From: Bacteroidota bacterium
GTDB taxonomy: Bacteria; Bacteroidota; Bacteroidia; Bacteroidales; VadinHA17
Reading direction: 5' to 3'
Length of the DNA stretch: 39,231 nt
Assembly (NCBI GenBank): GCA_029552825.1
Contig: JAKPDL010000056.1
Location: forward strand, 1 to 39,231
Shown here: positions 15,109-24,662 of the stretch, in pieces
Layout of the letters: each line of letters opens with the position of its first letter
Position numbering within the stretch: position 1 is the first letter of the stretch
Position numbers and translations under genes: made by a program
The notes under the pieces: generated by a model
The model's database searches: none
What the model saw: the letters and a program-made list of their open reading frames with translations, nothing else
Told to the model about the DNA's origin: nothing

Positions 15109-16614
15109 ATGGCAATGAAAAAACTTGACCTGTTTGTTTTCAGATCTTTTATAGGACCGCTGGTCTTCACCTTTTTCATTGTCCTGATAGTTCTAATTCT
15201 CCAGTTCCTTTTCATGTATATCGACGAACTGATAGGCAAAGGTCTGGAATTCAAAATCATGGCCGAACTGCTCTATCATTTCTCACTTACTTTCGTTCCA
15301 ATGGCACTCCCTCTTTCAATACTGCTTGCCTCACTAATGACTTTCGGCAACATGGGAGAATTTAACGAACTTACAGCACTCAAATCATCAGGTATTCCCC
15401 TGAGAAGAATCATGCAACCGGTAATAATTATTGTATCGGTACTCTCAATAATTTCATTTTTCTTTTCAAATAATGTTCAACCATACTCCTACGGTAAGGC
15501 GCGAACTCTCCTTTATGACATCCGCCGCAAAAGACCTGAACTCAACATACAGGCAGGAACTTTCAATAACGATGTCGACGGTTTTAGCATCAAGGTAACA
15601 ACAAAGAACCCTGAAACAAACAAACTGGAAAAAATACTTATCTATGATCACCGCGACAGGCGCGGTAATGTAGCTGTAACATACGCTGATTCAGGCTATA
15701 TGAAAATAACCCCCGATGAATCGGGCATGATTTTGACCCTCTTTAATGGTTACTCTTATTATGATATTGAAGAAAAAGGCGTTCCCCCTTCCCAGCAGAA
15801 ATATCCCTTCCGCAGAGACCGCTTTAAAGAACAAACCATCGTAATTTCACTGAGCGGCTTCGACTTCGAACGAAGTAAAGAAGACCTTCTGAAATTCAGT
15901 TCGGCGACAAAGAATATCCGCCAGCTGCAATATTATATCGATTCACTATCAAAATTGAATATTGAAAGAAAAAAGAGTTATTTCACTGAGTTTAATACCG
16001 CATTTATTTACCAGAAAAGAAATTTCTATGTCCCGGGTGTTACTGTAAACGACTCCGCCGAATTAAAAAATGCACCGGTATTTGAACCATGGAAACTACT
16101 GGATACCATGAACCTTGACGCAAAAAAATATGCTCTCGACAGAGCTCTGGAATATGCTCGCTACAGCGCCAATTACGTAACCGAGAAAAGAGAACAGATT
16201 CAGAACAATACAAAATCTCTGCGCAACTACCAGATTGATTACCACAAAAAATTCACACTCTCCCTGGCCTGCATCGTGTTCCTCCTCATCGGTGCTCCCC
16301 TTGGTTCAATTATAAGGAAAGGAGGACTTGGAACACCGGCTGTCATCTCGGTTTTCTTCTTCGTTATTTATTACATAATCTCCGTTTCAACCGAAAAACT
16401 TGCACGCGAGAGCCATTTAAACATCTTTATAGGAATGTGGGCTGCATTCATAATCCTTCTGCCTGTAGGAATATTCCTTACATATAAGGCAACAACCGAT
16501 TCGTCAATCTTCAATATCGAAACGTATACCAGATTCTTCAAAAAGATAAAAGACAAACTCTACAAAATTATCTTCAACATTAAATATGAAGATAACTATA
16601 ATGAAAATGTTTGA
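15109..16614 (+). CDS. LptF/LptG (YjgP/YjgQ) family LPS-export permease
   Basis: Inner-membrane permease subunit that, with the LptB ATPase, extracts LPS and passes it to the periplasmic bridge. The start at ATG 15109 (MAMKKLDLFVF) gives 501 aa; a TTG at 15094 only lengthens it. Three N-terminal membrane segments (about 17-36, 58-80, 100-120) with FNELTALKSSGIPLRRIM are diagnostic, followed by a periplasmic beta-jellyroll region (about 125-375) and three C-terminal segments (about 380-400, 415-432, 440-460) with LIGAPLGSIIRKGGLG. It is longer than the roughly 360-aa enterobacterial proteins because the periplasmic part is expanded, which is normal in Bacteroidota. F versus G cannot be decided. 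Confidence 0.92.
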   Translation: MAMKKLDLFVFRSFIGPLVFTFFIVLIVLILQFLFMYIDELIGKGLEFKIMAELLYHFSLTFVPMALPLSILLASLMTFGNMGEFNELTALKSSGIPLRRIMQPVIIIVSVLSIISFFFSNNVQPYSYGKARTLLYDIRRKRPELNIQAGTFNNDVDGFSIKVTTKNPETNKLEKILIYDHRDRRGNVAVTYADSGYMKITPDESGMILTLFNGYSYYDIEEKGVPPSQQKYPFRRDRFKEQTIVISLSGFDFERSKEDLLKFSSATKNIRQLQYYIDSLSKLNIERKKSYFTEFNTAFIYQKRNFYVPGVTVNDSAELKNAPVFEPWKLLDTMNLDAKKYALDRALEYARYSANYVTEKREQIQNNTKSLRNYQIDYHKKFTLSLACIVFLLIGAPLGSIIRKGGLGTPAVISVFFFVIYYIISVSTEKLARESHLNIFIGMWAAFIILLPVGIFLTYKATTDSSIFNIETYTRFFKKIKDKLYKIIFNIKYEDNYNENV

Positions 16615-16997
16615 CATGATGTTCTGACCACTAATTTTATTAAAGAACAAGAAGAATCCGGCAGCCTGCCAGAATACAATATAAATTTTACTATAATGTT
16701 TTGCCGCAAGGGACAACATATACTCTGCCCAGAACCCTGAGAGGGAGCGATGTATAGTTCACCCCCCAACAACCATGGCAGGTGGCTTGATGTGTGTACC
16801 GTACTTAAAAAAGTTGGTCAATATTTAAAAGTTAACAGGGGTATGGCATAAATATTTTGTAGACCAGAAGTTAATTTTCTAATTTTGCGTGGAAAAATTG
16901 ACAGTAAATTTTTCCCTTTAAATCAGTTTTTCAGGTTGTGGCAGGGTTTTTGAATATTACCGGTCCCGGGAGCAGTTATTAAGCCCGGTTAACAGAG
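16615..16997. other. Intergenic region upstream of ribBA
   Basis: About 380 bases without a gene. I looked for an FMN riboswitch (GGGGCGGGG / CCGGCGGTA type helices) because a riboflavin gene follows, and saw none. A promoter is visible near its right end (16856-16887). The middle (about 16700-16800) is less AT-rich but contains no recognised element. Confidence 0.6.
16856..16887 (+). promoter_or_regulatory. Promoter of ribBA (TTTG-N20-TAATTTTG)
   Basis: TTTG at 16856-16859 is followed 20 bases later by TAATTTTG at 16880-16887. This matches the -33 TTTG and -7 TAnnTTTG consensus of the Bacteroidota primary sigma factor with ideal spacing (19-21). Transcription would start near 16894, leaving a leader of about 100 bases before ribBA. 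Confidence 0.75.
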
Positions 16998-18251
16998 ATG
17001 AGCATGACAGAAAAGTTTCAGTTGAACACTATCGAGGAAGCCATTGAAGATATAAGGCAGGGGAAGCTTCTGATAGTTGTGGATGATGAAGACAGGGAGA
17101 ACGAGGGTGATTTTATTTGTGCTGCAGAACTAATCACTCCCGAGATAGTTAATTTCATGACTAAGTATGGACGTGGGCTTCTATGCTGTGCACTTCCCGA
17201 AGAGCGATGCGAAGAGCTCGAACTTGATCCGATGGTAGGTATAAACACATCCATCCACGAAACCCAGTTTACTGTTTCAGTAGATCTTCGTAGCGAAGAG
17301 ACTACCACTGGTGTATCAGCCAAAGACAGGGCTCTTACAATAAAAGCTCTTGTAGATCCCAAAACAAAACCTTCCGACCTTGCCCGTCCCGGACACATAT
17401 TTCCATTGAAAGCAAGATCAAAAGGAGTATTGCGTCGGGCAGGACACACCGAAGCAGTCGTTGATCTGACACGTCTGGCAGGACTTCGTCCGGGTGGAGC
17501 ACTCGTGGAAATAATGAACGACGACGGCTCAATGGCACGCCTGCCGGAACTGATGGAAATGAGTAAGAGATTTGGAATAAAAATAATCGCTATCAGAGAC
17601 CTTATTGCGTACCGCCTCGAAAGGGAATCAATAGTGGAAATGGGTGTGAAGGTAAAACTGCCCACAACAATTGGTGAGTTTGAGTTTATTCCTTTCCGCC
17701 AGGTAAGCAACGGACTCGAACATGCTGCCCTTATTAAGGGAACCTGGACCAAAGATGAACCAGTTCTTGTAAGAGTTCACTCCTCATGCTTTACTGGCGA
17801 TGTGTTTCATTCGCTTAGATGTGATTGTGGTCAACAGCTCGACAAGGCAATGGAAATGGTCGAGAAGGAAGGGAAAGGCGTCATAATATATCTTAACCAG
17901 GAAGGCAGAGGGATAGGACTTTTCAACAAAATAAAAGCTTACAAGCTTCAGGAAGGGGGACTCGACACTGTACAGGCAAACCTTAAACTGGGATTCGGAG
18001 AAGATGAAAGAGATTATGGTGTGGGGGCAAGTATAATGAGAGAACTAGGACTGGGTAAAATAAGGCTGATATCGAATAACCCCGTCAAACGTGCAGGACT
18101 TGAGGGCTACGGAATCACCATTGTCGAAACAATCCCTCTGGTTATTCCTCCAAACCCTTACAACGAGTTTTATCTGATGACAAAGGCGAACAAAATGGGT
18201 CACAATATCACCTGTTACAAACACGGATTTAAAGACGACACCTCAAAATGA
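16998..18251 (+). CDS. ribBA: Bifunctional riboflavin enzyme RibBA
   Basis: Catalyses two entry steps of riboflavin synthesis: ribulose 5-phosphate to 3,4-dihydroxy-2-butanone 4-phosphate, and GTP ring opening by GTP cyclohydrolase II. It has 417 aa. The N-terminal DHBP synthase half (to about 205) shows [13 protein letters not shown] for metal and substrate binding, [10 protein letters not shown] and [14 protein letters not shown]. The C-terminal half shows the zinc site in [32 protein letters not shown], and [17 protein letters not shown]. All key residues are present in both halves. fmt overlaps its end by 4 bp (ATGA), so the two are translationally coupled. It has its own promoter upstream. 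Confidence 0.97.
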   Translation: MSMTEKFQLNTIEEAIEDIRQGKLLIVVDDEDRENEGDFICAAELITPEIVNFMTKYGRGLLCCALPEERCEELELDPMVGINTSIHETQFTVSVDLRSEETTTGVSAKDRALTIKALVDPKTKPSDLARPGHIFPLKARSKGVLRRAGHTEAVVDLTRLAGLRPGGALVEIMNDDGSMARLPELMEMSKRFGIKIIAIRDLIAYRLERESIVEMGVKVKLPTTIGEFEFIPFRQVSNGLEHAALIKGTWTKDEPVLVRVHSSCFTGDVFHSLRCDCGQQLDKAMEMVEKEGKGVIIYLNQEGRGIGLFNKIKAYKLQEGGLDTVQANLKLGFGEDERDYGVGASIMRELGLGKIRLISNNPVKRAGLEGYGITIVETIPLVIPPNPYNEFYLMTKANKMGHNITCYKHGFKDDTSK

Positions 18252-19222
18252 AAAATCTGAGAATAGTGTTTATGGGTACTCCGGAATTTGCTGTGGCAAC
18301 TCTGGGGTCTCTGCTTATGAACGGATTTAATGTAGTTGGTGTCGTCACAACACCTGATAAACCTGCAGGAAGGGGAAGAAAATTAAAAAAGTCTCCCGTA
18401 AAAGAATTTGCCGAATTCAGTTACCTGCCTGTTCTTCAGCCTGAAAACCTTGAAGATCCATCTTTTATTGATGAACTCAAAAAATTAAACCCCGATGTCA
18501 TAATTGTTGTGGCATTCAGAAAATTACCTGAAGCCGTGTGGAAAATTCCACCAATGGGTACCATAAATCTTCATGCCTCCCTCCTGCCTCATTACCGTGG
18601 AGCCGCACCTATAAATCATGCTATAATTAACGGTGAAACAAGAACTGGACTTACAACATTTCTTATTAACGACAAAATAGATACCGGAGAAATTCTGCTC
18701 AGGGAGGAAGTTCAGATATTCCCTTACGAAAATGCAGGTGATCTGAAGGCCAGAATGATGAAACTGGGTGCACGGCTTGTAATAAAGACACTTGAAGGAC
18801 TGGTAAACAAGACAATTATTCCTGTGCCGCAATCACAGTTTCTTAAGCCGGGAGAAAAACCAAAACCTGCTCCCAAAATTACTCCTGCCGACTGTATTAT
18901 CGACTGGCAAAAAGATGCTGTTTCTATTCACAATCTGATACGCGGGCTGGCACCTGATCCATGTGCCAGGTCTTTCTTCAAAGGTAAAGACGGGGTGCTG
19001 CTGTTTAAAATTTATGAAAGCAAACCTGAAGAAGAGAATCATTCATATATTCCTGGTGAAATAATATCCGACGGCAAAGAATATCTCAGGATTGCATGCG
19101 GAAAGGGCATCCTGTCAGTATGCACCATTCAGCTCGAAGGCAAGAAAAAGATGAGTGTCACTGACTTCTTGCGTGGATTTAAAATAAAGGATTACAGAAT
19201 ATTACCTAATCCACCGGCATAA
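18248..19222 (+). CDS. fmt: Methionyl-tRNA formyltransferase
   Basis: Formylates Met on initiator tRNA with 10-formyltetrahydrofolate. It has 324 aa, normal length. The N-terminal catalytic domain has [23 protein letters not shown], the catalytic [16 protein letters not shown] (Asn107, His109, with SLLPxYRG at 111-118) and DKIDTGEIL (Asp145). The C-terminal OB-like domain for tRNA binding starts near 210 ([20 protein letters not shown]). It overlaps ribBA by 4 bp in an ATGA junction. Its 3' end overlaps the convergent LysM gene by 17 bp, so there is no terminator between them. Confidence 0.97.
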   Translation: MKNLRIVFMGTPEFAVATLGSLLMNGFNVVGVVTTPDKPAGRGRKLKKSPVKEFAEFSYLPVLQPENLEDPSFIDELKKLNPDVIIVVAFRKLPEAVWKIPPMGTINLHASLLPHYRGAAPINHAIINGETRTGLTTFLINDKIDTGEILLREEVQIFPYENAGDLKARMMKLGARLVIKTLEGLVNKTIIPVPQSQFLKPGEKPKPAPKITPADCIIDWQKDAVSIHNLIRGLAPDPCARSFFKGKDGVLLFKIYESKPEEENHSYIPGEIISDGKEYLRIACGKGILSVCTIQLEGKKKMSVTDFLRGFKIKDYRILPNPPA

Positions 19223-20237
19223 GCCTCCGGAGCCACAGCTTCCTGCCAGGCTCTGGCTCACTGCCTTCTTCCATCCTGTTATAATAATAAAGGTATCTCA
19301 GTTTAATGCCATATTTCTGAGAGACCGAATACATCGTTTCTCCTTCCCCAACAGTGTGTATCTCTTTTCCTGGCTCTGCTTTTTTCCTTTTCGGCTGAAT
19401 GTACAGAATCTGACCCGGTTCGGGTGTAAAATCTTCAGGAAGCTCATTGTACTTGCTCAGTTCCCATCTCAGCAACTTTAACTCTTTCTCAAGGCTCTCA
19501 CGTGTATCTCCCTCTCTTACTACAATATACTTTATCCTGTTATTTTCCATTATGCGCCCGGCTGAACTTTCAGGTGGTGCTACCGAAGCTCCCTGCCGAT
19601 AACTTCTGGAATATTTGTCTGTGATACTACTGACATTATTCTCTGCAATCTTACCATTGGATATATTTTTTGCCCCATTACCCGGATTTCCGGCAAGAGC
19701 AACACGGTCATACTCATAAAGTCCGTACTCTTCAATCTTTCTGATCAACATATTATCATAATCGGGATTTGTGGCATACCCTGCCTTTTTCAATCCCTTT
19801 GCCCATGCTTTGTAATCAGTTGGCTCAAGGCTGAAAAGAAAGCTATAACGAGTTGTTGTACGGAGGAAATCTGAATGGTCGCGGAATGACTCTTCCGCAT
19901 TTCTGTATTTCCTGAAACATTCATTCCTTCTGTCGTCGTGATGTTTTATTGTGGGACCGGTCCATCCGTTATGGCATTTTATTCCGAAGTGATTATTTGC
20001 CTCAATTGCCAGCCTGCTGCGTCCGTAACCCGATTCAATCATCCCCTGGGCAAGTGTGATACTTGCCGGAACACCAGTCCTTCTCATTTCATTAATGGCA
20101 ACATCTTTCCACCTTTCAATATAATCATACGCCGATGCCGGCGTTCCTCCGGTAGAAATATTCATCCGCGATACCCTGCAGGAAAAAAGAGAAACAATAA
20201 CTGTAAAAGCAGACAATATCAAAAATACTTTCCTCAT
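19206..20237 (-). CDS. Glucosaminidase-domain lipoprotein with two LysM domains
   Basis: Probable peptidoglycan N-acetylglucosaminidase (343 aa) acting in the periplasm or at the outer membrane. The signal peptide ends in LFSC with the lipidated Cys at residue 20. The glucosaminidase domain (about 38-175) has the catalytic Glu68 in LAQGMIESGYGRSRLA, then NHFGIKCHNGWTG and KKAGYATNPDYDNMLI. After a low-complexity linker come two LysM repeats: YIVVREGDTRESLEKEL to about 285, and IHTVGEGETMYSVSQKYGI to the end. This architecture is a common Bacteroidota cell-wall hydrolase. It overlaps fmt tail to tail. Confidence 0.92.
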   Translation of the reverse strand: MRKVFLILSAFTVIVSLFSCRVSRMNISTGGTPASAYDYIERWKDVAINEMRRTGVPASITLAQGMIESGYGRSRLAIEANNHFGIKCHNGWTGPTIKHHDDRRNECFRKYRNAEESFRDHSDFLRTTTRYSFLFSLEPTDYKAWAKGLKKAGYATNPDYDNMLIRKIEEYGLYEYDRVALAGNPGNGAKNISNGKIAENNVSSITDKYSRSYRQGASVAPPESSAGRIMENNRIKYIVVREGDTRESLEKELKLLRWELSKYNELPEDFTPEPGQILYIQPKRKKAEPGKEIHTVGEGETMYSVSQKYGIKLRYLYYYNRMEEGSEPEPGRKLWLRRLMPVD

Positions 20238-20253
20238 CCCTCAGTCTTTTTCG

Positions 20254-20261
20254 CAAAAATA
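20254..20261 (-). promoter_or_regulatory. -7 box upstream of the LysM glucosaminidase gene
   Basis: On the minus strand TATTTTTG matches TAnnTTTG and lies 16 bases before the ATG at 20237. No good -33 TTTG is seen at 19-21 bases, so confidence is modest. Confidence 0.4.
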
Positions 20262-20400
20262 TTTAATCAATACAACGAAAAGGGAGAGCTTAATTCACAA
20301 ATGCAAAATAGTTTTCAACTATTTTCAATAAAAAATAATATTCTGAACCAGGAGAAGAATTTTAAGGTTATACCGGGAATTAATTTATTCACTTGAAAAA

Positions 20401-21108
20401 TCACACCTGGGGTGGATTCTCTTTGATTATCAACTGAAAGCCTGCACCATGGATATTTTTTATTACAAGGTCGGGATCGGCTGAAAGATATTTTCTGAGT
20501 TTTGTAACATAAACATCCATACTGCGGGCAGTAAAGTAATCGTCAGACCCCCATATTTTTTTCAAAGCCATCTCCCTTGGTATCAATGAATTAGGATTAT
20601 TTGCAAGAAGCTCAAGCAGTTGCGCTTCCTTGGGAGAGAGCTTCATCTCCTGATCCCCAATTTTCAGAATACGTAATTTTGAATTAAATGTAAATTTTCC
20701 GATTTCATAGAGATCCCTGCTTTTATCACCTGTATCACGGCGCGCAATAATTGCCTTTATTTTTGCCAGAAGAATATCTGTATCAAAAGGTTTGGTAATA
20801 TAATCATCGCCTCCCACACCATAACCTTTAAGTACATCTTCTTTTAGTTTTTTTGCCGTAAGGAATACTATCGGAATTGTTGTATTTATTTTTCTTATTT
20901 CACCGGCAATTGTAAAGCCATCAACATTAGGTAGCATGACATCGAGTATGCAAATATCGTACGAGCCCCTGCGGAAAGCATCCATGGCATATTTACCGTC
21001 GTCGACCCACTCAACCACATAATCATTCAGCTCGAGGTATGATTTCAGCACCGACCCGAAGCTAAGATCGTCTTCAACCAAAAATATTCTGGCGGGTTTT
21101 ATAGCCAT
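20401..21108 (-). CDS. OmpR-family response regulator (RprY-like)
   Basis: DNA-binding response regulator of 235 aa. The receiver domain has the acidic pair Asp13/Asp14 (VEDD), the phosphoacceptor Asp56 in ICILDVMLPN, Thr84 in FLTAK and Lys106 in DYITKPFD. The winged-helix domain (about 130-230) shows LSPKEAQLLELLANNPNSL and the RSMDVYVTKLRKYL recognition region. It follows the kinase gene after 5 bases, so the pair is one operon. Overall it resembles RprY of Bacteroides and Porphyromonas. Target genes cannot be predicted from the window. Confidence 0.93.
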   Translation of the reverse strand: MAIKPARIFLVEDDLSFGSVLKSYLELNDYVVEWVDDGKYAMDAFRRGSYDICILDVMLPNVDGFTIAGEIRKINTTIPIVFLTAKKLKEDVLKGYGVGGDDYITKPFDTDILLAKIKAIIARRDTGDKSRDLYEIGKFTFNSKLRILKIGDQEMKLSPKEAQLLELLANNPNSLIPREMALKKIWGSDDYFTARSMDVYVTKLRKYLSADPDLVIKNIHGAGFQLIIKENPPQV

Positions 21109-21113
21109 CTTTC

Positions 21114-22745
21114 TCAGTTTTCAAATTTATAAGGCAAAAATACATAAAAACAACTTCCCTTACCAGGTTCACTTTCCACTTTAATACTACCACGGTGAGC
21201 ATCGACAATAGCCTTCACGTAATTGAGCCCCAGTCCAAATCCTTTTACATTATGAACATCACCGGTACTCTGACGGTAAAATCTTTCAAATATTTTAGAC
21301 TGAACGCTTTTTGACATACCGATACCTTTGTCGGCTACTGAAATTTCGATACCACCGTCAACATTTTTGGTAACCACAGTTATATCAGGCTTTTCGGGAG
21401 AATATTTTATGGCATTATCGAGCAGATTGTGAACAAGGTTGGTGAGATGTTCTTCATCGCCATAAATAATGTCGTTTGCAGCTGCCAGGCAAATATTAAT
21501 TTTTCCGTGTTTCTGCTGAATGAAAAGCTCAACTGTATCAATAGCCTTTTGAATTATGCGATGAACTGAGACATTATCGAACATGAACTCGATCTCTTTT
21601 TTATCGAGTGATGCAATCTGCAATATTGTCTCAACCTGTTTATTCATCCTCTCATTCTCTTTTTTGATCATCGAAGCAAAATGCTTGATGCTGTTTTCAT
21701 CTTTTATGACCCTCGGATTTGTTATTGCATCGGCTGCAAGAGATATTGTGGCTATAGGAGTTTTGAACTCATGGGTCATGTTGTTAATAAAGTCAGATTT
21801 AATTTCTGAAATCTTCTTCTGCCGCAGGATGAAATAAATGCTGAGGGCGAATGTTGCAAGGATAAAAAGGGAGAAGAGAAGCGAGCCTATAAGCATCCAC
21901 GAAATGGAGCCCAGAACATAATTTGTTCTGCCAGGAAATACAACCGAAAGAATCAGTCCCGGCCGGAGTAAGTTATCTTCAAAAAGCCTCACTTTGTAGA
22001 TGCTTTTAAGGAATTCGTTTTTACTCACCTTCTTTGATGAAACTATCAATGGTTCACCGTTTTCTATAACAGAGAATTCGTAAGGTATATTGACTCCAAA
22101 GTAAGGAAATATCTGGTCAAGAACTTTCCTTATAAGTTCTGGATCGGGACGATAGCTGGTTTCCGACTCGAAGATTTCCCTGATCATTCTGTCGCTCAGT
22201 TGCTGGAACTCGTTTGTTCTTTTCCGGAGCCACTGAAGAAAATCAGACTGCGTCATTATGACTGAATTCCCCGGGGCTCCTGTGAGATCATTTTTCCTCT
22301 CAATTCTGACATTCCCGGGCCTGTCACCCCGGGTAATTATATATATTGAATCCTGATTTTGCCGTGAAGCTATTCTGGCATTATCATTAGTTTTATTTAT
22401 TCTTTCCGGATTAATGCTTCCGCTGGCCTGACGGCTGTTGAAATTGATAGTAACACTACCTTTATTATCCGAGAAGAAGCCGTTAAAGCTGAAAAATTCA
22501 GATAATCCCGTTACCGTGTCCCTGAATGAAAAAGGATCCCGGAATATATAATTATTGAAAAAATTCATCCTGTGGTATGACTCAATCTCGCTGGCAGCAT
22601 TGTTCAGGCCGATAAAAACAGCATTATTGAAATTCTCATTGCTCGTCCTGATGGCATTTCTCATCCATGTAATCTGCACATAAAATATTCCAATGACGGA
22701 GAGAGCCATCATCACCACGAGGCTGATGAAGATTTTGTTTTTCAT
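21114..22745 (-). CDS. Membrane sensor histidine kinase (RprX-like)
   Basis: A 543-aa partner of the downstream regulator. The first membrane helix is about 5-24, a large periplasmic sensor region spans about 25-278, the second helix is about 280-306, then HisKA with phosphoacceptor His325 in NNMTHEFKTPIATIS. The ATPase domain has the N box with Asn444 (NLLDNAIKYSP), G1 VADKGIGM, F box FERFYR and G2 GFGLGLNYV. The periplasmic region shows no known sensor motif but resembles RprX kinases in layout. The ATG at 22745 lies only five bases past a -7 box, so the mRNA may be almost leaderless. Confidence 0.94.
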   Translation of the reverse strand: MKNKIFISLVVMMALSVIGIFYVQITWMRNAIRTSNENFNNAVFIGLNNAASEIESYHRMNFFNNYIFRDPFSFRDTVTGLSEFFSFNGFFSDNKGSVTINFNSRQASGSINPERINKTNDNARIASRQNQDSIYIITRGDRPGNVRIERKNDLTGAPGNSVIMTQSDFLQWLRKRTNEFQQLSDRMIREIFESETSYRPDPELIRKVLDQIFPYFGVNIPYEFSVIENGEPLIVSSKKVSKNEFLKSIYKVRLFEDNLLRPGLILSVVFPGRTNYVLGSISWMLIGSLLFSLFILATFALSIYFILRQKKISEIKSDFINNMTHEFKTPIATISLAADAITNPRVIKDENSIKHFASMIKKENERMNKQVETILQIASLDKKEIEFMFDNVSVHRIIQKAIDTVELFIQQKHGKINICLAAANDIIYGDEEHLTNLVHNLLDNAIKYSPEKPDITVVTKNVDGGIEISVADKGIGMSKSVQSKIFERFYRQSTGDVHNVKGFGLGLNYVKAIVDAHRGSIKVESEPGKGSCFYVFLPYKFEN

Positions 22746-22749
22746 ATTG

Positions 22750-22757
22750 CAAAATTA
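22750..22757 (-). promoter_or_regulatory. -7 box just upstream of the kinase gene
   Basis: TAATTTTG on the minus strand fits TAnnTTTG exactly. It ends five bases before the ATG at 22745, so transcription from it would begin at or beside the start codon. No convincing -33 box. Confidence 0.45.
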
Positions 22758-22857
22758 ACTCAATTGATACTCAGAGTGTAAAAACTTTAACTTTTCCTTA
22801 ACTTCATTTAACCTGATTTTAACTGAATTACCCGGGTTGCTGCTTAATTTTGCAACA

Positions 22858-22944
22858 AACCACTTACAGATTACTTTTTTTGGCTTTCATTGACAACCCC
22901 AGAATAAGCCGGAACAAACGAAACAAGTTCCGGCTTATTTTTTT
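22858..22944 (+). ncRNA. Candidate small RNA with its own terminator
   Basis: A -7-type box TAATTTTG lies at 22845-22852 on the plus strand, and a strong hairpin (AATAAGCCGGAAC 22903-22915 against GTTCCGGCTTATT 22927-22939) followed by a T tract to 22944 points in the same direction. No plus-strand protein gene lies before it; both neighbours read leftward. A transcript of roughly 85 bases would result, antisense to the last bases of the pseudouridine synthase gene. No -33 box is visible. The hairpin could instead serve the minus-strand gene. No known RNA family was recognised. Confidence 0.35.
22903..22944 (+). terminator. Intrinsic terminator hairpin with T tract on the plus strand
   Basis: A perfect 13-bp stem with an 11-base loop and TTTTTTT just past it on the plus strand. 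The stop codon of the minus-strand pseudouridine synthase gene (22935-22937) lies inside the stem. On the minus side the stem is followed by CTGGGG and not by T, so it is oriented for a plus-strand transcript. Confidence 0.8.
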
Positions 22945-23642
22945 GAATCAAAGTTTTTGAATATTTTCCAGATACCGTTTTCCGGAAGAGGTGCTATGAT
23001 TCTGATTTCTTCCTTTGTGACCGGATGTTTGAAAGCGAGGCTGCGGGCATGAAGGCTTATACTTCCGTCTTCATTTGATCTTTTCGCACCATATTTGAGA
23101 TCCCCTTTAATCGGGCATCCAATTGCAGCCAGTTGTGCACGTATCTGATGGTGTCTGCCTGTATGGAGCTGAACTTCAATAAGATAATACCTTTGTGACC
23201 TGCCAATAAGTCTATATGTAAGGGAGGCTTTTCTGGAGCCTTTTACTTCATGGTCGTAAACGTATGATTTATTTTGTTTTTCGTTTTTTTTAATAAAGTG
23301 TTCGATGGTTGCCTCATCTGCAGGGGGCCGATCACCGGTTACAGCCCAGTAAATTTTTTGCACCTCCCTTTCCTGAAACATTCTGTTTAATCGTTTCAGT
23401 GCCTTGGAGGTACGGGCATAAAGCATTACTCCACTCACAGGCCTGTCGAGTCTGTGAACAATACCCAGAAAAACATCGCCCGGCTTATTGTACTTTTTGG
23501 CTATGTATCTTTTGACCTTTTCATCCAGGGTTATATCTCCGGTGCGATCCCCCTGTGAGAGCTCCGATGCTTCCTTGTAAACAGCAATCAGATGGTTGTC
23601 TTCGTAAAGAATCTTGAGTTTGTCTGAATCGTGTTCTGCCAT
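22935..23642 (-). CDS. RluA-family 23S rRNA/tRNA pseudouridine synthase
   Basis: Isomerises specific uridines in structured RNA to pseudouridine. It has 235 aa without an N-terminal S4 domain, so it is closer to the RluA/TruC type than to RluC or RluD. The catalytic Asp66 lies in the HRLDRPVSGVMLYART motif (HRLD 63-66). Other family parts are ILYEDNHLIAVYKEA, YWAVTGDRP, YLIEVQLHTGRHHQIRAQLA, CPIKGDLKYGA and LHARSLAFKHP. The target base cannot be assigned. It starts 8 bases after the panB stop on the same strand, so they form an operon. Its stop codon lies in the stem of a hairpin. Confidence 0.93.
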   Translation of the reverse strand: MAEHDSDKLKILYEDNHLIAVYKEASELSQGDRTGDITLDEKVKRYIAKKYNKPGDVFLGIVHRLDRPVSGVMLYARTSKALKRLNRMFQEREVQKIYWAVTGDRPPADEATIEHFIKKNEKQNKSYVYDHEVKGSRKASLTYRLIGRSQRYYLIEVQLHTGRHHQIRAQLAAIGCPIKGDLKYGAKRSNEDGSISLHARSLAFKHPVTKEEIRIIAPLPENGIWKIFKNFDSKK

Positions 23643-23650
23643 CTTTACTG

Positions 23651-24466
23651 TTAGTACTGCTCTTTTTCGTTCGGGAATTTAAGTGTTTTCACATCATTGA
23701 TATAATTCTGCACTGCACCTTTTATTTCAGCGTTGAGGTTATGATACCTCCTGAGAAAGCGTGGCGAAAATTCCTGGGTTATTCCGAGCATATCGTGGAG
23801 CACAAGTACCTGGCCGTCGGTATTAGGGCCAGCACCAATGCCGATAACAGGTATTTTTAATGATGAGGTCACTTCACCGGCAAGTTTAGCCGGGATTTTC
23901 TCAAGCACAAGGGAAAATATGCCAAGGTTCTGTAGCAGTTTGGCATCTTCAAGCAGCTTTCTGGCTTCTTCTTCCTCCCTTGCCCTCACAACATAGGTTC
24001 CGAATTTATGTATCGACTGCGGTGTCAGTCCGAGATGTCCCATAACGGGTATCCCTGCTGAAATTATTCTTTCAACCGATTCAGCCACTTCGGCTCCTCC
24101 CTCAAGTTTAACGGCATGGGCTCCTGTCTCCTTCATTATACGTATAGCCGAAGCAAGAGCCTCCCTCGAATTGCCCTGGTACGTACCAAAAGGCATGTCA
24201 ACCACTACCAGCGCCCTTTTAACACCTCGTACCACCGATGATGCATGATATATCATATTATCGAGGGTAATAGGTAATGTAGTTTCGTAACCGGCCATCA
24301 CATTCGAAGCTGAGTCGCCAACAAGAATAATATCTATACCAGCTTCATCCAGAATCCTTGCAAAAGAATAGTCATATGCCGTCAGCATGGCAATCTTCTC
24401 GCCCCTGAGCTTCATCTCAAAGAGAACATGGGTAGTTACCCTTTTAACAGCTTTAAATTCTGACAT
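23651..24466 (-). CDS. panB: 3-methyl-2-oxobutanoate hydroxymethyltransferase
   Basis: First committed step to pantothenate and coenzyme A: adds a hydroxymethyl group from methylene-tetrahydrofolate to 3-methyl-2-oxobutanoate. I choose ATG 24466 ([10 protein letters not shown]), giving 271 aa, the normal length; an ATG at 24529 would add 21 residues unlike the family. Visible motifs are [19 protein letters not shown] with ILVGDS for metal binding, [18 protein letters not shown] (Lys120), [17 protein letters not shown] with the catalytic-position Glu189, and [18 protein letters not shown]. All key residues are in place. No panC or panD is nearby. It precedes the pseudouridine synthase gene by 8 bases and is divergent from dnaK. 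Confidence 0.96.
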   Translation of the reverse strand: MSEFKAVKRVTTHVLFEMKLRGEKIAMLTAYDYSFARILDEAGIDIILVGDSASNVMAGYETTLPITLDNMIYHASSVVRGVKRALVVVDMPFGTYQGNSREALASAIRIMKETGAHAVKLEGGAEVAESVERIISAGIPVMGHLGLTPQSIHKFGTYVVRAREEEEARKLLEDAKLLQNLGIFSLVLEKIPAKLAGEVTSSLKIPVIGIGAGPNTDGQVLVLHDMLGITQEFSPRFLRRYHNLNAEIKGAVQNYINDVKTLKFPNEKEQY

Positions 24467-24662
24467 ACTTTCCTGAGTGTTAAATTTTATGACAAAGCTA
24501 CAAATTTTAATGCAGCCAAACCTGTTCATGTTAAAATAATAGTGTCATTTGCCGATTTTCTCTGACTTTTTGTCATAAAAACCGTGTTACAGGGCATTGG
24601 CATAAACATTGTTAATGAGTAAGAGACAATAAAAAAGTATAACCATCAAAAAGAAAGATATT

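Noticed and set aside
16615-16997. FMN riboswitch before ribBA
   Set aside because: Conserved junction and helix sequences could not be found by eye.
17018-17752. 244-codon ORF antisense to ribBA
   Set aside because: Ser/Arg-rich shadow of the strongly coding opposite strand.
24467-24529. Longer N-terminus for PanB
   Set aside because: The extra 21 residues have no counterpart in the family, and ATG 24466 gives the usual length.
24541-24662. CIRCE heat-shock operator before dnaK
   Set aside because: No TTAGCACTC-N9-GAGTGCTAA type inverted repeat is present.
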